A stretch of DNA of 64,000 nt. It comes from QAMX01 sp964448855. GTDB taxonomy: Bacteria; Bacillota; Clostridia; Oscillospirales; QAMX01. The stretch covers positions 1 to 64,000 of the forward strand of contig CAYUXI010000013.1 of NCBI GenBank assembly GCA_964448855.1, in the 5' to 3' direction. The notes under the pieces were generated by a model. It worked only from the letters and a program-made list of their open reading frames with translations. It was not told the DNA's origin and did no database searches. This document shows, in pieces, positions 17,351 to 26,602 of this stretch; within the stretch, counting starts at the first letter, position 1; each line of letters begins with the position of its first letter. The translations under genes were made by a program, and so were the position numbers.

Positions 17351-17397
17351 AAAGATGTCCTTTCGTTCTGTGTATTTCTGTATCCGTTGTTTCCGTC

Positions 17398-19065
17398 CTA
17401 CGGGGCGGGGTTCACTTCGACAATCTGGGTCTGGCTCTTGTAGTAGCTCTTGTTGGCCAGGCGGCGCTCCAGCAGCGTGTCGCCGTTGTAGATGAGCTGA
17501 TACGTTTCGCACTGATACCCGTCCTTGCCGCGCTGTGTCTGCCGCTGCGTTCCATAGGCCAGGTTTTCATTGTAAACATATTCCGTCGAATACGGGTAGG
17601 TATGCGTGGTCACGGTTTCCACCTCGACGCGGCGGCTGGGATCCGTCTTCGTGCCGTACAGACAGACCGTCAGGGTGCCGTCCTTCATCACGGCGCTGAC
17701 GCGAACCGGATAGGCAGTATTGTTGACAAACCGGTAATCCAGATAGCCCCACTGCACCGTTGCGTCCTGACCCAGCGGCACATAGTCCACCGTGTATGCA
17801 TGGACGGCGCGTTCGGTCACCTCCAGATCGGCGCGCAGTGTCGCCAGATAGATGGTTGAGGACACCTGGCAGATGCCGCCGCCGGTTCCGTCCACCATTT
17901 CGCCGCCGGCAAAGACGATGGCCGGTTTGAAGCCCCGCGCCTCCGTGCGTTCGCCGACAATCTTATTGAAGGAGAATTCCTCGCCCGGCAGCAGAATGAT
18001 CTCGTTGACCTTTTCCGTTGCCAGCTTCAGGTTGGTGGTGCGGTTGGCTTCGGCGCTGTTATACGGGGAGACCGCCTGTCCGAGCACATCGCGGAAGAGC
18101 AGCTCGCCGAGCATCTGCTTGGTCATCTGCGGGGTGGTGTAGATAAACGGGTAGGTTTTCTCCGTCCACGCCTCTTCGCTCTGCATATCCTCATTGATCT
18201 GATAGATATCGACGTCTTTCCCGATGATCTCCTCGACAATCTGATAGCCGCGGGAGCCGGATTTTTCAACGTAGGCGTCCTGTGCCGCGACGCAGAAGGT
18301 TTCCCTGAGGATGTTCCAGTCCGGGATTTCTGCCTTCGTGACCTTCGGCTCGACGACATACTCGCCATACGTGCCGGTTTCCAGCATACCGTGGACGGCA
18401 TCGCCCAGCGCCGGGCGGTTGACCTCGACGCCGTCATTGCCGCGGGTAATCGTCAGGCCGGTGTCATCCAGCAGATAGCTGTACGCCTTGTAGGTCTGCG
18501 CCACGGAGGCCACGAGCGCATCAAGCGCCTGATTGACCGCGTCCCGGTCATAGCCGTTCAGGCCGGAGACGGAGAGCTTATGCTGCGTTTCGGATTTGAT
18601 CAGCGCGTAGCGGCGGAAGACCGAACGGTCCCGCCCGTATGCATACGCCTGATGGGCAATCGACTGCGCGTCAATCCCGGTCATGATGTCGCGGGCCTGA
18701 ATGGTGACGCTCTGATCCAGACAGCGAACTGTCAGGCTGCGGCTGGAAAAATAGTTTTCGCTGTACTCATTCAGGGCGTTGACGGCTTCATCCCCCGTCA
18801 TGCCGCCGAGCTGCACGCCGAGCGCCGTGACGCCGGGATAAATCCGGTCATAGCGGCTCACGCGGCTACAGACCAGCGTCAGGCAGACGATGCCGGTCAG
18901 GAGCAGCAGCGAAAAGACGCTGATGCAGACCCAGAAAAAGGCCGGGCTGAGCCCCAGAATCTTTTTCCTGCCCTTGGCCTGCAGGTTGATTTCCGTTGTA
19001 CGGAACTGTTTTTCGTCCCCCGGGTCATCCGGGAGCTGATCCAGAATTTTCTTCCAGTTATTCAA
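17398..19065 (-). CDS. VanW family membrane-anchored protein (paralog 2)
   Basis: This 555-residue protein has a longer cytoplasmic N-terminus than paralog 1, a membrane span near residues 40-65, two peptidoglycan-binding-like segments, then the VanW domain with FSFNKIVGERTEARGFKPAIV and GGGICQVSSTIYLATL. It lacks the Pro/Thr-rich tail of paralog 1 and ends NPAP. The start is TTG at 19065, eight bases after AAAGGAG, and no nearby ATG has a comparable site. It is transcribed towards proS. Function outside vancomycin-resistance clusters is unknown; a cell-wall role is inferred from the domains. Confidence 0.9.
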   Translation of the reverse strand: MNNWKKILDQLPDDPGDEKQFRTTEINLQAKGRKKILGLSPAFFWVCISVFSLLLLTGIVCLTLVCSRVSRYDRIYPGVTALGVQLGGMTGDEAVNALNEYSENYFSSRSLTVRCLDQSVTIQARDIMTGIDAQSIAHQAYAYGRDRSVFRRYALIKSETQHKLSVSGLNGYDRDAVNQALDALVASVAQTYKAYSYLLDDTGLTITRGNDGVEVNRPALGDAVHGMLETGTYGEYVVEPKVTKAEIPDWNILRETFCVAAQDAYVEKSGSRGYQIVEEIIGKDVDIYQINEDMQSEEAWTEKTYPFIYTTPQMTKQMLGELLFRDVLGQAVSPYNSAEANRTTNLKLATEKVNEIILLPGEEFSFNKIVGERTEARGFKPAIVFAGGEMVDGTGGGICQVSSTIYLATLRADLEVTERAVHAYTVDYVPLGQDATVQWGYLDYRFVNNTAYPVRVSAVMKDGTLTVCLYGTKTDPSRRVEVETVTTHTYPYSTEYVYNENLAYGTQRQTQRGKDGYQCETYQLIYNGDTLLERRLANKSYYKSQTQIVEVNPAP

Positions 19066-19203
19066 AATCGTCTCTCCTTTCGGAAGATCGCATGATGCTG
19101 CGCGATTCCATGGTGTATGATATCATAAAATGCACACAGGCGGCAACAACAGTGCGGTTACGATTTGGGAACGGTTCGGATACGAACGCGACCGCCGGAG
19201 TGA

Positions 19204-20601
19204 TCAGAAGCCGAAATAGGCCTTGGCGTTGTCATGCGAAATGCCTGCGACAATCCGGTTCAAGAGCGCCGGGTCGTTCGGGAATTCCCCGTCATCGACC
19301 CATGTGCCGATCAGGTTGCAGAGGATGCGGCGGAAGTATTCATGGCGCGGATAGGACAGGAAGCTACGGGAGTCAGTCAGCATACCGACAAAGGTGGACA
19401 GCAGGTTCAGGCTGGCCGTTTCGCGGAGCTGCTTCTCCATCCCGTCCTTATGGTCAATGAACCACCAGGCGGAGCCGAACTGCGTTTTGCCCCGGACACC
19501 TGTCCCTGTGAAGCAGCCGCAGAGTGCGAGCATGGCATAGAAATCCTTCGGGTTCAGCGTGTACAGAATGGTGCGCGGCAGCTCGGATTCCCGGTCAATC
19601 CGATCCAGCATACGCGACAGGCTGGAGGCGACTTCGAAGTCGGACATGGTGTCGAAGCCGGTATCCTTGCCGATGCGGTTGAACATCTTCGTGCTGTTGT
19701 TCCGCATGGCGCCGCAGTGCAGCTGCATCGTCCAGTCCTTTTTGGCAAAATAACCGGCCAGGCAGAAGAGGATGTAGGATTTGTATCCGTCCGCTTCCTC
19801 GGTGGTCAGAGTGCCGCCGTTCATCTTCTTGGCAAACACGCGCTGCGCTTCCGCGCCGTCCGCCTGTGTGGCCGGGAGGCGGCCAAAGTCATGGTCAGAG
19901 AGGCGGCAGCCGTGCTCAGCAAAATAGTCCACGCGGCGATACAGCGCCTTCAGCACGTCCTCCACGTTCTGAATCGCGACGCCGGACACATCGGCCAGCT
20001 TGGCAATGTAGTCAGCAAAATCGTCCTTTTCGATCAGGACGGCGCGATCCGGCCGGAAGGTCGGGCGGACAGAGCAGCCCGATACCGGGTTGTTGGCGAT
20101 GGCCTGATGCCATTCCAGCGAATCGATCGGGTCGTCCGTCGTGCAGATGACCTCGACGTTGGAGGAGGTGATGAAGCTGCGGGCAGACGTCTCCGGCTTG
20201 GCCAGGACGGCGTTCATCTGGTCATACAGCTCTCTCGCGTTGTCCGCAGTCAGCGCCTCGTCAATCCCGAAGAAGTGGTGCATTTCCAGGTGCGTCCAGT
20301 GGTAGAGCGGGTTGCCAACGGCGCATTCCAGCGTTTTGGCATAGGCCAAAAACTTGTCGAAATCGTCGGCATCGCCCGTGATATAGGCTTCATCCACACC
20401 GGCCAGGCGCATCAGACGCCATTTGTAATGGTCGCCGCCGAGCCACGCTTCCGTGATGGTCTGATAGCGGCGGTCGCCTGCGATTTCAGCCGGGCTGAGG
20501 TGGCAGTGATAGTCAATGATCGGGAGGGGCTCCGCGACGGAATGGAACAGGTTCTGTGCGGTTTTCCCCTTCAGGAGGAAATTTTCATGCATGAATTTCA
20601 T
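19204..20601 (-). CDS. uxaC: Glucuronate isomerase
   Basis: UxaC converts D-glucuronate to D-fructuronate and D-galacturonate to D-tagaturonate in uronic acid breakdown. The 465-residue length is usual. Family features include the N-terminal KFMHENFLL, the metal-binding DYHCHLSP motif near residues 30-37, and the internal EVICTTDDPIDSLEWH stretch. The ATG at 20601 lies eight bases after GAGG. Other uronate genes (uxaB, uxuA) are not nearby; the gene follows murC by only ten bases and so may be read from the mreB-murC transcript, an unusual partner. Confidence 0.96.
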   Translation of the reverse strand: MKFMHENFLLKGKTAQNLFHSVAEPLPIIDYHCHLSPAEIAGDRRYQTITEAWLGGDHYKWRLMRLAGVDEAYITGDADDFDKFLAYAKTLECAVGNPLYHWTHLEMHHFFGIDEALTADNARELYDQMNAVLAKPETSARSFITSSNVEVICTTDDPIDSLEWHQAIANNPVSGCSVRPTFRPDRAVLIEKDDFADYIAKLADVSGVAIQNVEDVLKALYRRVDYFAEHGCRLSDHDFGRLPATQADGAEAQRVFAKKMNGGTLTTEEADGYKSYILFCLAGYFAKKDWTMQLHCGAMRNNSTKMFNRIGKDTGFDTMSDFEVASSLSRMLDRIDRESELPRTILYTLNPKDFYAMLALCGCFTGTGVRGKTQFGSAWWFIDHKDGMEKQLRETASLNLLSTFVGMLTDSRSFLSYPRHEYFRRILCNLIGTWVDDGEFPNDPALLNRIVAGISHDNAKAYFGF

Positions 20602-20611
20602 GTGGATGACC

Positions 20612-21991
20612 TCATTTCTCTTGTGTAGTGGTTGAACCGGCCAGCTGTGCCGCAACGCGGTTGACGTTGCCTGCGCCGCAGGTCAGGATCAGGTCGCCCG
20701 GCTGTGCCATTGCGGCCAGGCAGGCCGCCGCATCGTCCAGGGCGGGGATATATTGTGCGCCGGGAATCTCCGCCGTCAGGTCGGCAGAGGAAATCCCGAA
20801 GGTATTCTGTTCGCGTGCGGAATAAATATCCGTACAGACAACGACATCAGCCAGCCGCAGCACCTCGCAGAAGCGGTCCTTCAGTGCGACGGTTCTGGAA
20901 TACGTATGCGGCTGGAACAGGCAGATAACCCGTTGGTAGCCAAGCGTTTTAGCGGTTTTCAGCGTGGTTTCCAGTTCATCCGGGTGGTGGGCGTAATCAT
21001 CCACCACGACGGCGCCGTTGCAGGTGCCGATGCGCTGGAAGCGGCGCAGCACGCCGGTATAGCTCCGGAGGCCGCGTGCAATGACATCCGGGGCAAAGCC
21101 GTAGCCGCGGAGCACAGCGGCGACCGCCAGCGAATTGTCCAGGTTGTGCTGCCCAGGGACAGCCAGCTCGATGTCGCAGAGCGGCGTCCCGTTTTCGGTC
21201 AGGGTATAGGCCGCGCAGCCTTGCTGCATCCGAACAGCTTCCGCCCGGTATTGTCCGTCGCCGCCGAACGTCAGGATGCGGCGATTCAGACCGGCGACGG
21301 CGCGCATGGCGTTTTCATTCGCCGCGTTCACGACGACCAGCCCGTGCTCCGGTGTGTGCTCCGCGAACACGCGAAATGCGCCGATGATCTCTTCGATTCC
21401 GGAATAATAGTCGAGGTGATCAGGCTCGACATTCAAAATCACAGCCGTTTCCGGATACAGCTCGTGGAAGGAGCGGCGGTATTCGCACGACTCCGCGACG
21501 AACCAGGGGCTGTGACCCAGTGTATAGGTGCCGTGGATTTCCGGCAGCGGTGCGCCCAGAAACGCAGTCGGCGACTGGTCATCCTGCAGCAGGACATGGG
21601 TCAGCATACCGGAGACCGTCGATTTCCCGTGTGTGCCCGAAACGCCGATCGAATGCGGGTATTCGCGCATGATCTGTCCCAGCACCTGCGGGCGCTCGAT
21701 GATGGGAATGCCGGCTGCCCGCGCATAAACGATATCCGGTGAGGTGTCGGCAATGGCGGCGTTGCGGACGATGACCGCTGCGCCTTCGACATATTCCGGC
21801 CGGTGTCCGATGGCGACCGGGATGCCATGCTCGCGCAGCATGGCGGTATTCTCGGATTCGTCGCGGTCGCTGCCGGTGATGTGCGCACCGCGCCGGGCAA
21901 GCTCCAGCGCAAGGGAGGACATCATGACACCGCCGATTCCGATGAAGTGAATCCGTGCATGGTTTGCAACGGCCTGTTCAAGCTGTTCCAT
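20612..21991 (-). CDS. murC: UDP-N-acetylmuramate--L-alanine ligase
   Basis: MurC adds L-alanine to UDP-MurNAc, the first amino acid of the peptidoglycan stem, using ATP. The 459-residue protein has the N-terminal dinucleotide-type loop HFIGIGGVMMSSLA near residues 14-27, the ATP loop SGTHGKSTVSGML, and the C-terminal Mur ligase domain with DDYAHHPDE. The ATG at 21991 follows CGGAGG by 13 bases. It lies 35 bases after mreB in the same direction, linking precursor synthesis to the elongation machinery. Confidence 0.97.
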   Translation of the reverse strand: MEQLEQAVANHARIHFIGIGGVMMSSLALELARRGAHITGSDRDESENTAMLREHGIPVAIGHRPEYVEGAAVIVRNAAIADTSPDIVYARAAGIPIIERPQVLGQIMREYPHSIGVSGTHGKSTVSGMLTHVLLQDDQSPTAFLGAPLPEIHGTYTLGHSPWFVAESCEYRRSFHELYPETAVILNVEPDHLDYYSGIEEIIGAFRVFAEHTPEHGLVVVNAANENAMRAVAGLNRRILTFGGDGQYRAEAVRMQQGCAAYTLTENGTPLCDIELAVPGQHNLDNSLAVAAVLRGYGFAPDVIARGLRSYTGVLRRFQRIGTCNGAVVVDDYAHHPDELETTLKTAKTLGYQRVICLFQPHTYSRTVALKDRFCEVLRLADVVVCTDIYSAREQNTFGISSADLTAEIPGAQYIPALDDAAACLAAMAQPGDLILTCGAGNVNRVAAQLAGSTTTQEK

Positions 21992-22026
21992 TCTGAAACA
22001 ATCGCCTCCGATTTCAGGATTTGGCA

Positions 22027-23064
22027 CTACATCCGCTGAATCTGCCGTTTGCGGGCGATGTTCAGCGTTCCGTCCTGCATGGCAGTCAGGTTGTCGAGCG
22101 CTTTGCCGGTTCCGTAGGCCACGCACGACACCGCATCCTCTGCAATGTGTGTTTCAATCCCGGTATGGGATGCAATCAGCCGGTCAAAGCCGTAGACAAG
22201 GCTGCCACCGCCGGTCATGGTGATGCCGTTGGTGGAGATGTCGGAGACCAGCTCCGGCGGTGTCCGTTCCAGCACGGAGTGTACCGCTTCGATGATATTC
22301 ACGGTGACTTCTTCGAATGCTTCCATGATCTCCGAGGAGCTGACCATGAAGACCTTTGGCAGGCCGGACATCAGGCAGCGCCCCTTGACGTCCATCGTCA
22401 GGTCCTCCGGGCGCGGATAGACGCAGCCGATGTTGATTTTCAGCTCCTCCGCTGTGCGTTCGCCGATCATGACATTGTGCTTGCGCTTGATGTATTTGAT
22501 GATGGCTTCGTCGAACTTGTCGCCGGCGATTTTGATCGAGCAGGATTCCACGATGCCGCCTAAGGACATAACAGCGATATCCGTTGTGCCGCCGCCGATA
22601 TCGACGACCATGTTGCCGTTGGGCTTGGTGATGTCGATGCCTGCGCCGATGGCTGCGGCGACCGGCTCCTCAATCAGGTAGACCTGTCGGCCACCGGCCT
22701 GCAGGCCTGCGTCAAAGACGGCGCGTTCCTCCACCTCCGTGATGCCGCTCGGCACGCAGATCACGATGCGTGGTTTGAACAGGCGAAAGCCGCAGACCTT
22801 TTTGATGAATTCGCGAATCATGCGCTGGGTGATTTCATAATCCGAAATCACGCCGTCTCGCAGCGGACGGATGGCAACGATGTTGCCGGGGGTGCGACCC
22901 AGCATCCGCTGAGCCTCCGTGCCGATGGCCAGCATCCGGCCGGTCTCCTTATTCAGCGCAACCACACTCGGTTCGCGCAGAACAATCCCTTTTCCTTTGA
23001 CATAAACAAGGATCGTCGCGGTTCCGAGATCGATCCCGATGTCGCTTGTAAACATATCTGTCAT
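22027..23064 (-). CDS. mreB: Rod shape-determining protein MreB family
   Basis: This 345-residue actin homolog forms membrane-bound filaments that direct lateral wall synthesis. Actin-family motifs are in place: IGIDLGTATILVY (phosphate 1), VVDIGGGTTDIAV (phosphate 2), and MTGGGSLVYGFDRL (adenosine). It ends after about 345 residues, the usual size. MreC, MreD and RodA are not adjacent, so this could be a second, Mbl-like paralog; the sequence alone does not settle which. ATG 23064 is used; ATG 23055 is also possible. Confidence 0.95.
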   Translation of the reverse strand: MTDMFTSDIGIDLGTATILVYVKGKGIVLREPSVVALNKETGRMLAIGTEAQRMLGRTPGNIVAIRPLRDGVISDYEITQRMIREFIKKVCGFRLFKPRIVICVPSGITEVEERAVFDAGLQAGGRQVYLIEEPVAAAIGAGIDITKPNGNMVVDIGGGTTDIAVMSLGGIVESCSIKIAGDKFDEAIIKYIKRKHNVMIGERTAEELKINIGCVYPRPEDLTMDVKGRCLMSGLPKVFMVSSSEIMEAFEEVTVNIIEAVHSVLERTPPELVSDISTNGITMTGGGSLVYGFDRLIASHTGIETHIAEDAVSCVAYGTGKALDNLTAMQDGTLNIARKRQIQRM

Positions 23065-23110
23065 CACAGTCTTTCTGAACGATTCTTCTGATGATATCAA
23101 TCTATTCTAT

Positions 23111-23139
23111 ATTATATAACATTCGTGCGTTCATTTCAA
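23111..23139 (-). promoter_or_regulatory. Sigma-A promoter of mreB-murC
   Basis: On the minus strand TTGAAA (23139-23134) and TATAAT (23116-23111) are separated by 17 bp, about 45 bases before the mreB start. Confidence 0.75.
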
Positions 23140-23856
23140 CTACTTTTCTGTTTTTTGCTTCGTTCGGGCAATTGTCACGCAGACAACCTCCTCCGGCAGC
23201 AGGTAGGATACCGTTTTGGCGGCCTCTGCGAGGGTGGCACCGGTGGTCAGAATGTCGTCTGCCAGCAGGATGCGTTTGCCGATGGCCAGCGGTGCGCTGT
23301 TGGCAACCGGCATGAACACGCCGATGACGTTTGCGCGGCGCTGCTTCTCGTCCAGTGCGGACTGTGGCGGGGTATCGGTCGTCTTTTCGATCAGCTGTGC
23401 AAAGGGCAGCTCCAGCCGTTCGGCCAGCGCTTCTGCAAACAGTCGCGCCTGATCATAGCCGCGCTGTCGCAGTCGTGCAGCCGAGACCGGGACATAGGTG
23501 ACGAGCTCCGGCATGGTCAGGCTGCCGTCGCGGACGGCGCGCCGAACCGCCTCCGCCGCATAGGCGGCAAACACCGGTGCATAGGAGCGGACGCTTTGAA
23601 ACTTGTATCGCAGCACGGCATCCCGCAATGCGCCCTCATAGTAAAACGGTGCCACGATGAACGAGGCGAACGAAATCTGGCGTGTTTGCGCCGTCTGGCA
23701 TTCCGCGCCGTTTGCCGTCGTTTTCGGCAATTGGTCTTCGCAGACGGAACAGACCGCGTTCTCCGCGCCGTCCACGATGCGGCGGCAGATCGGGCAGCGC
23801 GAGGGATACAGGACAGACACCAGTCCCTGTCCGATTCGGCGCAGCCGCTTCAGCAT
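23140..23856 (-). CDS. ComF family phosphoribosyltransferase-like protein
   Basis: This 238-residue protein begins with a zinc-finger-like CPICRRIV...CSVC pair (residues about 21-43) and ends with the PRTase signature RILLADDILTTGATLAEAA. ComFC proteins take part in natural DNA uptake downstream of the ComFA translocase, while others are annotated as amidophosphoribosyltransferases. ComFA is not adjacent. The ATG overlaps the stop of recD2 (ATGCTGA), so the two are translated as a unit, which fits DNA processing. The stop lies within the mreB promoter region. Confidence 0.88.
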   Translation of the reverse strand: MLKRLRRIGQGLVSVLYPSRCPICRRIVDGAENAVCSVCEDQLPKTTANGAECQTAQTRQISFASFIVAPFYYEGALRDAVLRYKFQSVRSYAPVFAAYAAEAVRRAVRDGSLTMPELVTYVPVSAARLRQRGYDQARLFAEALAERLELPFAQLIEKTTDTPPQSALDEKQRRANVIGVFMPVANSAPLAIGKRILLADDILTTGATLAEAAKTVSYLLPEEVVCVTIARTKQKTEK

Positions 23857-26108
23857 GGCTCTTCGCCCGCCTGATAGGCCGTCAGCCGCACCAGAAAGCC
23901 GCTGTAGCGCTTCAGGCGCCGCCGATTTTCCACCATGGCCGCCACCGATTCCGGGTTGCCGACGATGATCAGCAGCTCCTTGGCGCGGGTCATGGCCGTA
24001 TAAAACAGGTTGCGGTTGACCAGTCGGGAGCGAACGAGCGACGCGACAAAGATGACGGCGCGGAATTCGCTGCCCTGCGCCTTGTGGACGGTGATGGCAT
24101 AAGCGTGTTCCAGATCGTTGAGCATATCAAATGCGTAGTCGCAGGCTTTGTCATCGAATTCGACCGTGACCGTCTGCGCGGACGGATTGATCTGGCGAAT
24201 GACGCCGATATCGCCGTTGAACACACCGCGCCCCTCTTCCGTTGCGGGCATTCCCGGCTGGCGCTTCCATTCGAGGTCGTAGTTGTTGCGGATTTGCATG
24301 ACGCGATCGCCGACGCGGAACGTCGTCCGGCCATTGGCGCGCTCCGCCTTGCCCTCCGCAGCCGGGTTGATCAGGTCGCGCAGCACCTCATTCAGGCGAA
24401 TCACGCCCTCCGCATATTGGCGGGACGGCGACAGCACCTGGATGTCCTCCGGCGGAATGCCCATATTTTGGGGCAGGCGGCGCGTGCAGAGATCGGCGAC
24501 CGTGGCAACCACCTCGTCGCCCGTCCGGCGGTTCAGGAAAAAGAAATCCTTTTTGTTGTTGGAGAGCTTCGGCTGTTCGCCGCGGTTGACGGCGTGGGCA
24601 TTCATGATGATGTCGCTTTCCTGCGCCTGGCGGAAGACCTCATCGAGGTGAATCGAGCGCGCCAGGCCGCTCCGGATGACATCCGACAGCACGGTGCCGG
24701 GGCCGACGGAGGGCAGCTGATCCGGGTCGCCGACCAGAATCAGGCGGCAGCTGTTTTTCACGGCGCGGAGCAGCGATGCAAACAGCGGCAGATCGACCAT
24801 GGAGACCTCGTCTAAGATCACAGTATCCGCGTCGAGCGGGTTGTTTTCGTTGCGGGCAAAGCGCAGGCCGTTGTCCGCGTAGGTCACTTCCAGCAGCCGG
24901 TGAATCGTTTTCGCTTCGCGGCCACACAGCTCGCTGAGCCGTTTGGCTGCGCGGCCAGTCGGTGCGGCCAGCAGCGTTTTGGCGTTCATGCGGTCGAGCA
25001 GGCCGAGCATCCCGCGCACGGCGGTCGTTTTCCCGGTACCCGGTCCACCGGTCAGCACCATGACCGGTTCGGCCACCGATGCGGCCACCGCTTCGCGCTG
25101 CTTGGCAGAAAAGTCAAAGCCGAAGCTCTGCTCCAGCTCCGCAATGGCCTTGTCTACGCCGCGTGGCGGTTCATAGTGGCGCGACGCCAGAAAGACCAGT
25201 CGCCGCGCCGTGGCGTCCTCCGCTTCGTACATTTCACGGAGATAGCACATCGTCACGCCGTTGATCGGGCAGAGGACGATGGTTTCGGCGGCGCGCATCA
25301 GCTCCATGGCTTCGGAGACCAGCTCCGGATCCAGCGACAGAAACTGCGCCGTTACATCCGTCAGGCGGTCGAGCGGCAGGCAGACGTGGCCTTCATTTTC
25401 GTTATAGGACAGTTCAAATGCAATCCCCGCCTGGATGCGTTCGAGCGATTCCGGGCCAAAGCCGAAGCTCTGCGCCATCTGATCGACCTGTCGAAAATCG
25501 ACGCAGTACGGGTTCAGCACGAGCTGGTAGGGGTTTTCCGTGACAAAGTCGCGGCTTTTATGGCCGTAGCGCTTGTAGACGGCCATGGCCACCGACAGAT
25601 CGATGCCGTATTCGGCAAAAAAGGTCATCAGCTCGCAGACGGCAATCTTCGTCCGCAGCTCAGCCGAAATCGCCTCGGCCGTTCTCTGGGTGATGCCGCG
25701 GATGGAGAGGAGCTCTTCGGGGTGATTCTCGAGGATTTCAAAGGTTTCGATGCCGAATTTGGAGACGATTTTCCGGGCAGTGACCGGGCCGATGCCCTTG
25801 ATCGCGCCGGAGGCCAGATAGCGCAGAATCGCGCCCGTCTCTGCCGGGAGCATCCGGTCAATGTGCGTACACTTCAGCTGGCTGCCGTAGATGGCATGGG
25901 TCGTGTAGACGCCCTCGGCATAGATGCTTTCGCCCTCTCCGGGGTATGGAATCGTGCCGACAGCCGTCACAACGCCGCCCTCTGCCAGCTCCACCTCAAT
26001 CACCGAGTAGCCGTTTTCTTCATTTGTATAGACCACAGACACAATGTCTCCGCTGATGGTCACGGTTTCTCCGGCATCGGCCGGAACGGCATGGTATGCT
26101 TCCGTCAA
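23850..26108 (-). CDS. recD2: RecD2-type ATP-dependent DNA helicase
   Basis: RecD2 is an SF1B 5'-to-3' helicase acting without RecBC in Gram-positive repair. The 752-residue protein has an N-terminal OB-like region, a helix-hairpin-helix region near residues 95-160 (GIGPVTARKIVSKFG and following), Walker A GGPGTGKTT near the middle, Walker B DEVSMVDL, and a C-terminal motif region TVHKAQGSEF. Start is TTG at 26108, eight bases after AGGAGG; no ATG is better placed. It is coupled to the ComF-like gene downstream. Confidence 0.95.
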   Translation of the reverse strand: MTEAYHAVPADAGETVTISGDIVSVVYTNEENGYSVIEVELAEGGVVTAVGTIPYPGEGESIYAEGVYTTHAIYGSQLKCTHIDRMLPAETGAILRYLASGAIKGIGPVTARKIVSKFGIETFEILENHPEELLSIRGITQRTAEAISAELRTKIAVCELMTFFAEYGIDLSVAMAVYKRYGHKSRDFVTENPYQLVLNPYCVDFRQVDQMAQSFGFGPESLERIQAGIAFELSYNENEGHVCLPLDRLTDVTAQFLSLDPELVSEAMELMRAAETIVLCPINGVTMCYLREMYEAEDATARRLVFLASRHYEPPRGVDKAIAELEQSFGFDFSAKQREAVAASVAEPVMVLTGGPGTGKTTAVRGMLGLLDRMNAKTLLAAPTGRAAKRLSELCGREAKTIHRLLEVTYADNGLRFARNENNPLDADTVILDEVSMVDLPLFASLLRAVKNSCRLILVGDPDQLPSVGPGTVLSDVIRSGLARSIHLDEVFRQAQESDIIMNAHAVNRGEQPKLSNNKKDFFFLNRRTGDEVVATVADLCTRRLPQNMGIPPEDIQVLSPSRQYAEGVIRLNEVLRDLINPAAEGKAERANGRTTFRVGDRVMQIRNNYDLEWKRQPGMPATEEGRGVFNGDIGVIRQINPSAQTVTVEFDDKACDYAFDMLNDLEHAYAITVHKAQGSEFRAVIFVASLVRSRLVNRNLFYTAMTRAKELLIIVGNPESVAAMVENRRRLKRYSGFLVRLTAYQAGEEPC

Positions 26109-26132
26109 AGGCGTCCCCTCCTGTCTCCCTTT

Positions 26133-26161
26133 ATTCTACAACACTCCCGGCAAAAAAGCAA
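26133..26161 (-). promoter_or_regulatory. Sigma-A promoter of recD2
   Basis: On the minus strand TTGCTT (26161-26156) and TAGAAT (26138-26133) are separated by 17 bp, about 25 bases before the TTG start of recD2. Confidence 0.6.
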
Positions 26162-26226
26162 GTATCTTTCGCCGTGTGCGCAATGGATTGCGCTCCTGTT
26201 TTTCCGATTCGGCTCATTTTTTCCGC

Positions 26227-26276
26227 AAAAAGCACCCCACTGCTCAGGGGTCGGATGGAGCCTGGGCAATGGGGTG
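26227..26276 (-). terminator. Rho-independent terminator after the Dabb gene
   Basis: Ten-base arms (26233-26242 and 26267-26276, one G-U pair) form a hairpin followed on the minus strand by CTTTTTG, just after the stop at 26290. Confidence 0.75.
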
Positions 26277-26289
26277 TCCGTTGAACGGT

Positions 26290-26571
26290 TCAGCATTCGT
26301 AGTCGGCGGCAAGGCGCGTGGCAATCAGGTGGTGAAAGTGCGTCTTCGCTTCCAGATGGAGCGGGTGGACGGTATAATTTTGCAGCGCCTCACGGCTTTC
26401 GAATTCGGAATACAGCGCATAATCCGCGCCCTGGTAGGCCTGACGGATTTCCAGGTGCAGCAGACCCGGAATCTGCCCCACGAGGGGCTCCAGTGCGGCG
26501 CGGACAGTGGCCACGGCCGCCGCTTTGTCAGCGGTTTCCCGGAGGGTATAGAGAACGATATGCTTGACCAT
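26290..26571 (-). CDS. Dabb (stress-responsive alpha/beta barrel) domain protein
   Basis: This 93-residue protein is a single Dabb domain: MVKHIVLYTL at the start, GLLHLEIRQAY in the middle, YALYSEFESREALQNYTVHPLH and the closing H-x-x-I stretch. The fold is a ferredoxin-like dimer. Members range from plant stress proteins to small metabolic enzymes, and bacterial copies have no assigned reaction. The ATG at 26571 lies nine bases after AAAAGGAG, while the longer upstream frame has no family sequence. It follows the YqeG gene by 31 bases. Confidence 0.9.
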   Translation of the reverse strand: MVKHIVLYTLRETADKAAAVATVRAALEPLVGQIPGLLHLEIRQAYQGADYALYSEFESREALQNYTVHPLHLEAKTHFHHLIATRLAADYEC

Positions 26572-26602
26572 GCAGGACAGCTCCTTTTGGCGGTTGAGAT
26601 GG

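Noticed and set aside
24900..26567. Long plus-strand open frame (555 codons) opposite recD2 and the Dabb gene
   Set aside because: It crosses two real leftward genes, their promoter and terminator, and has no domain content.
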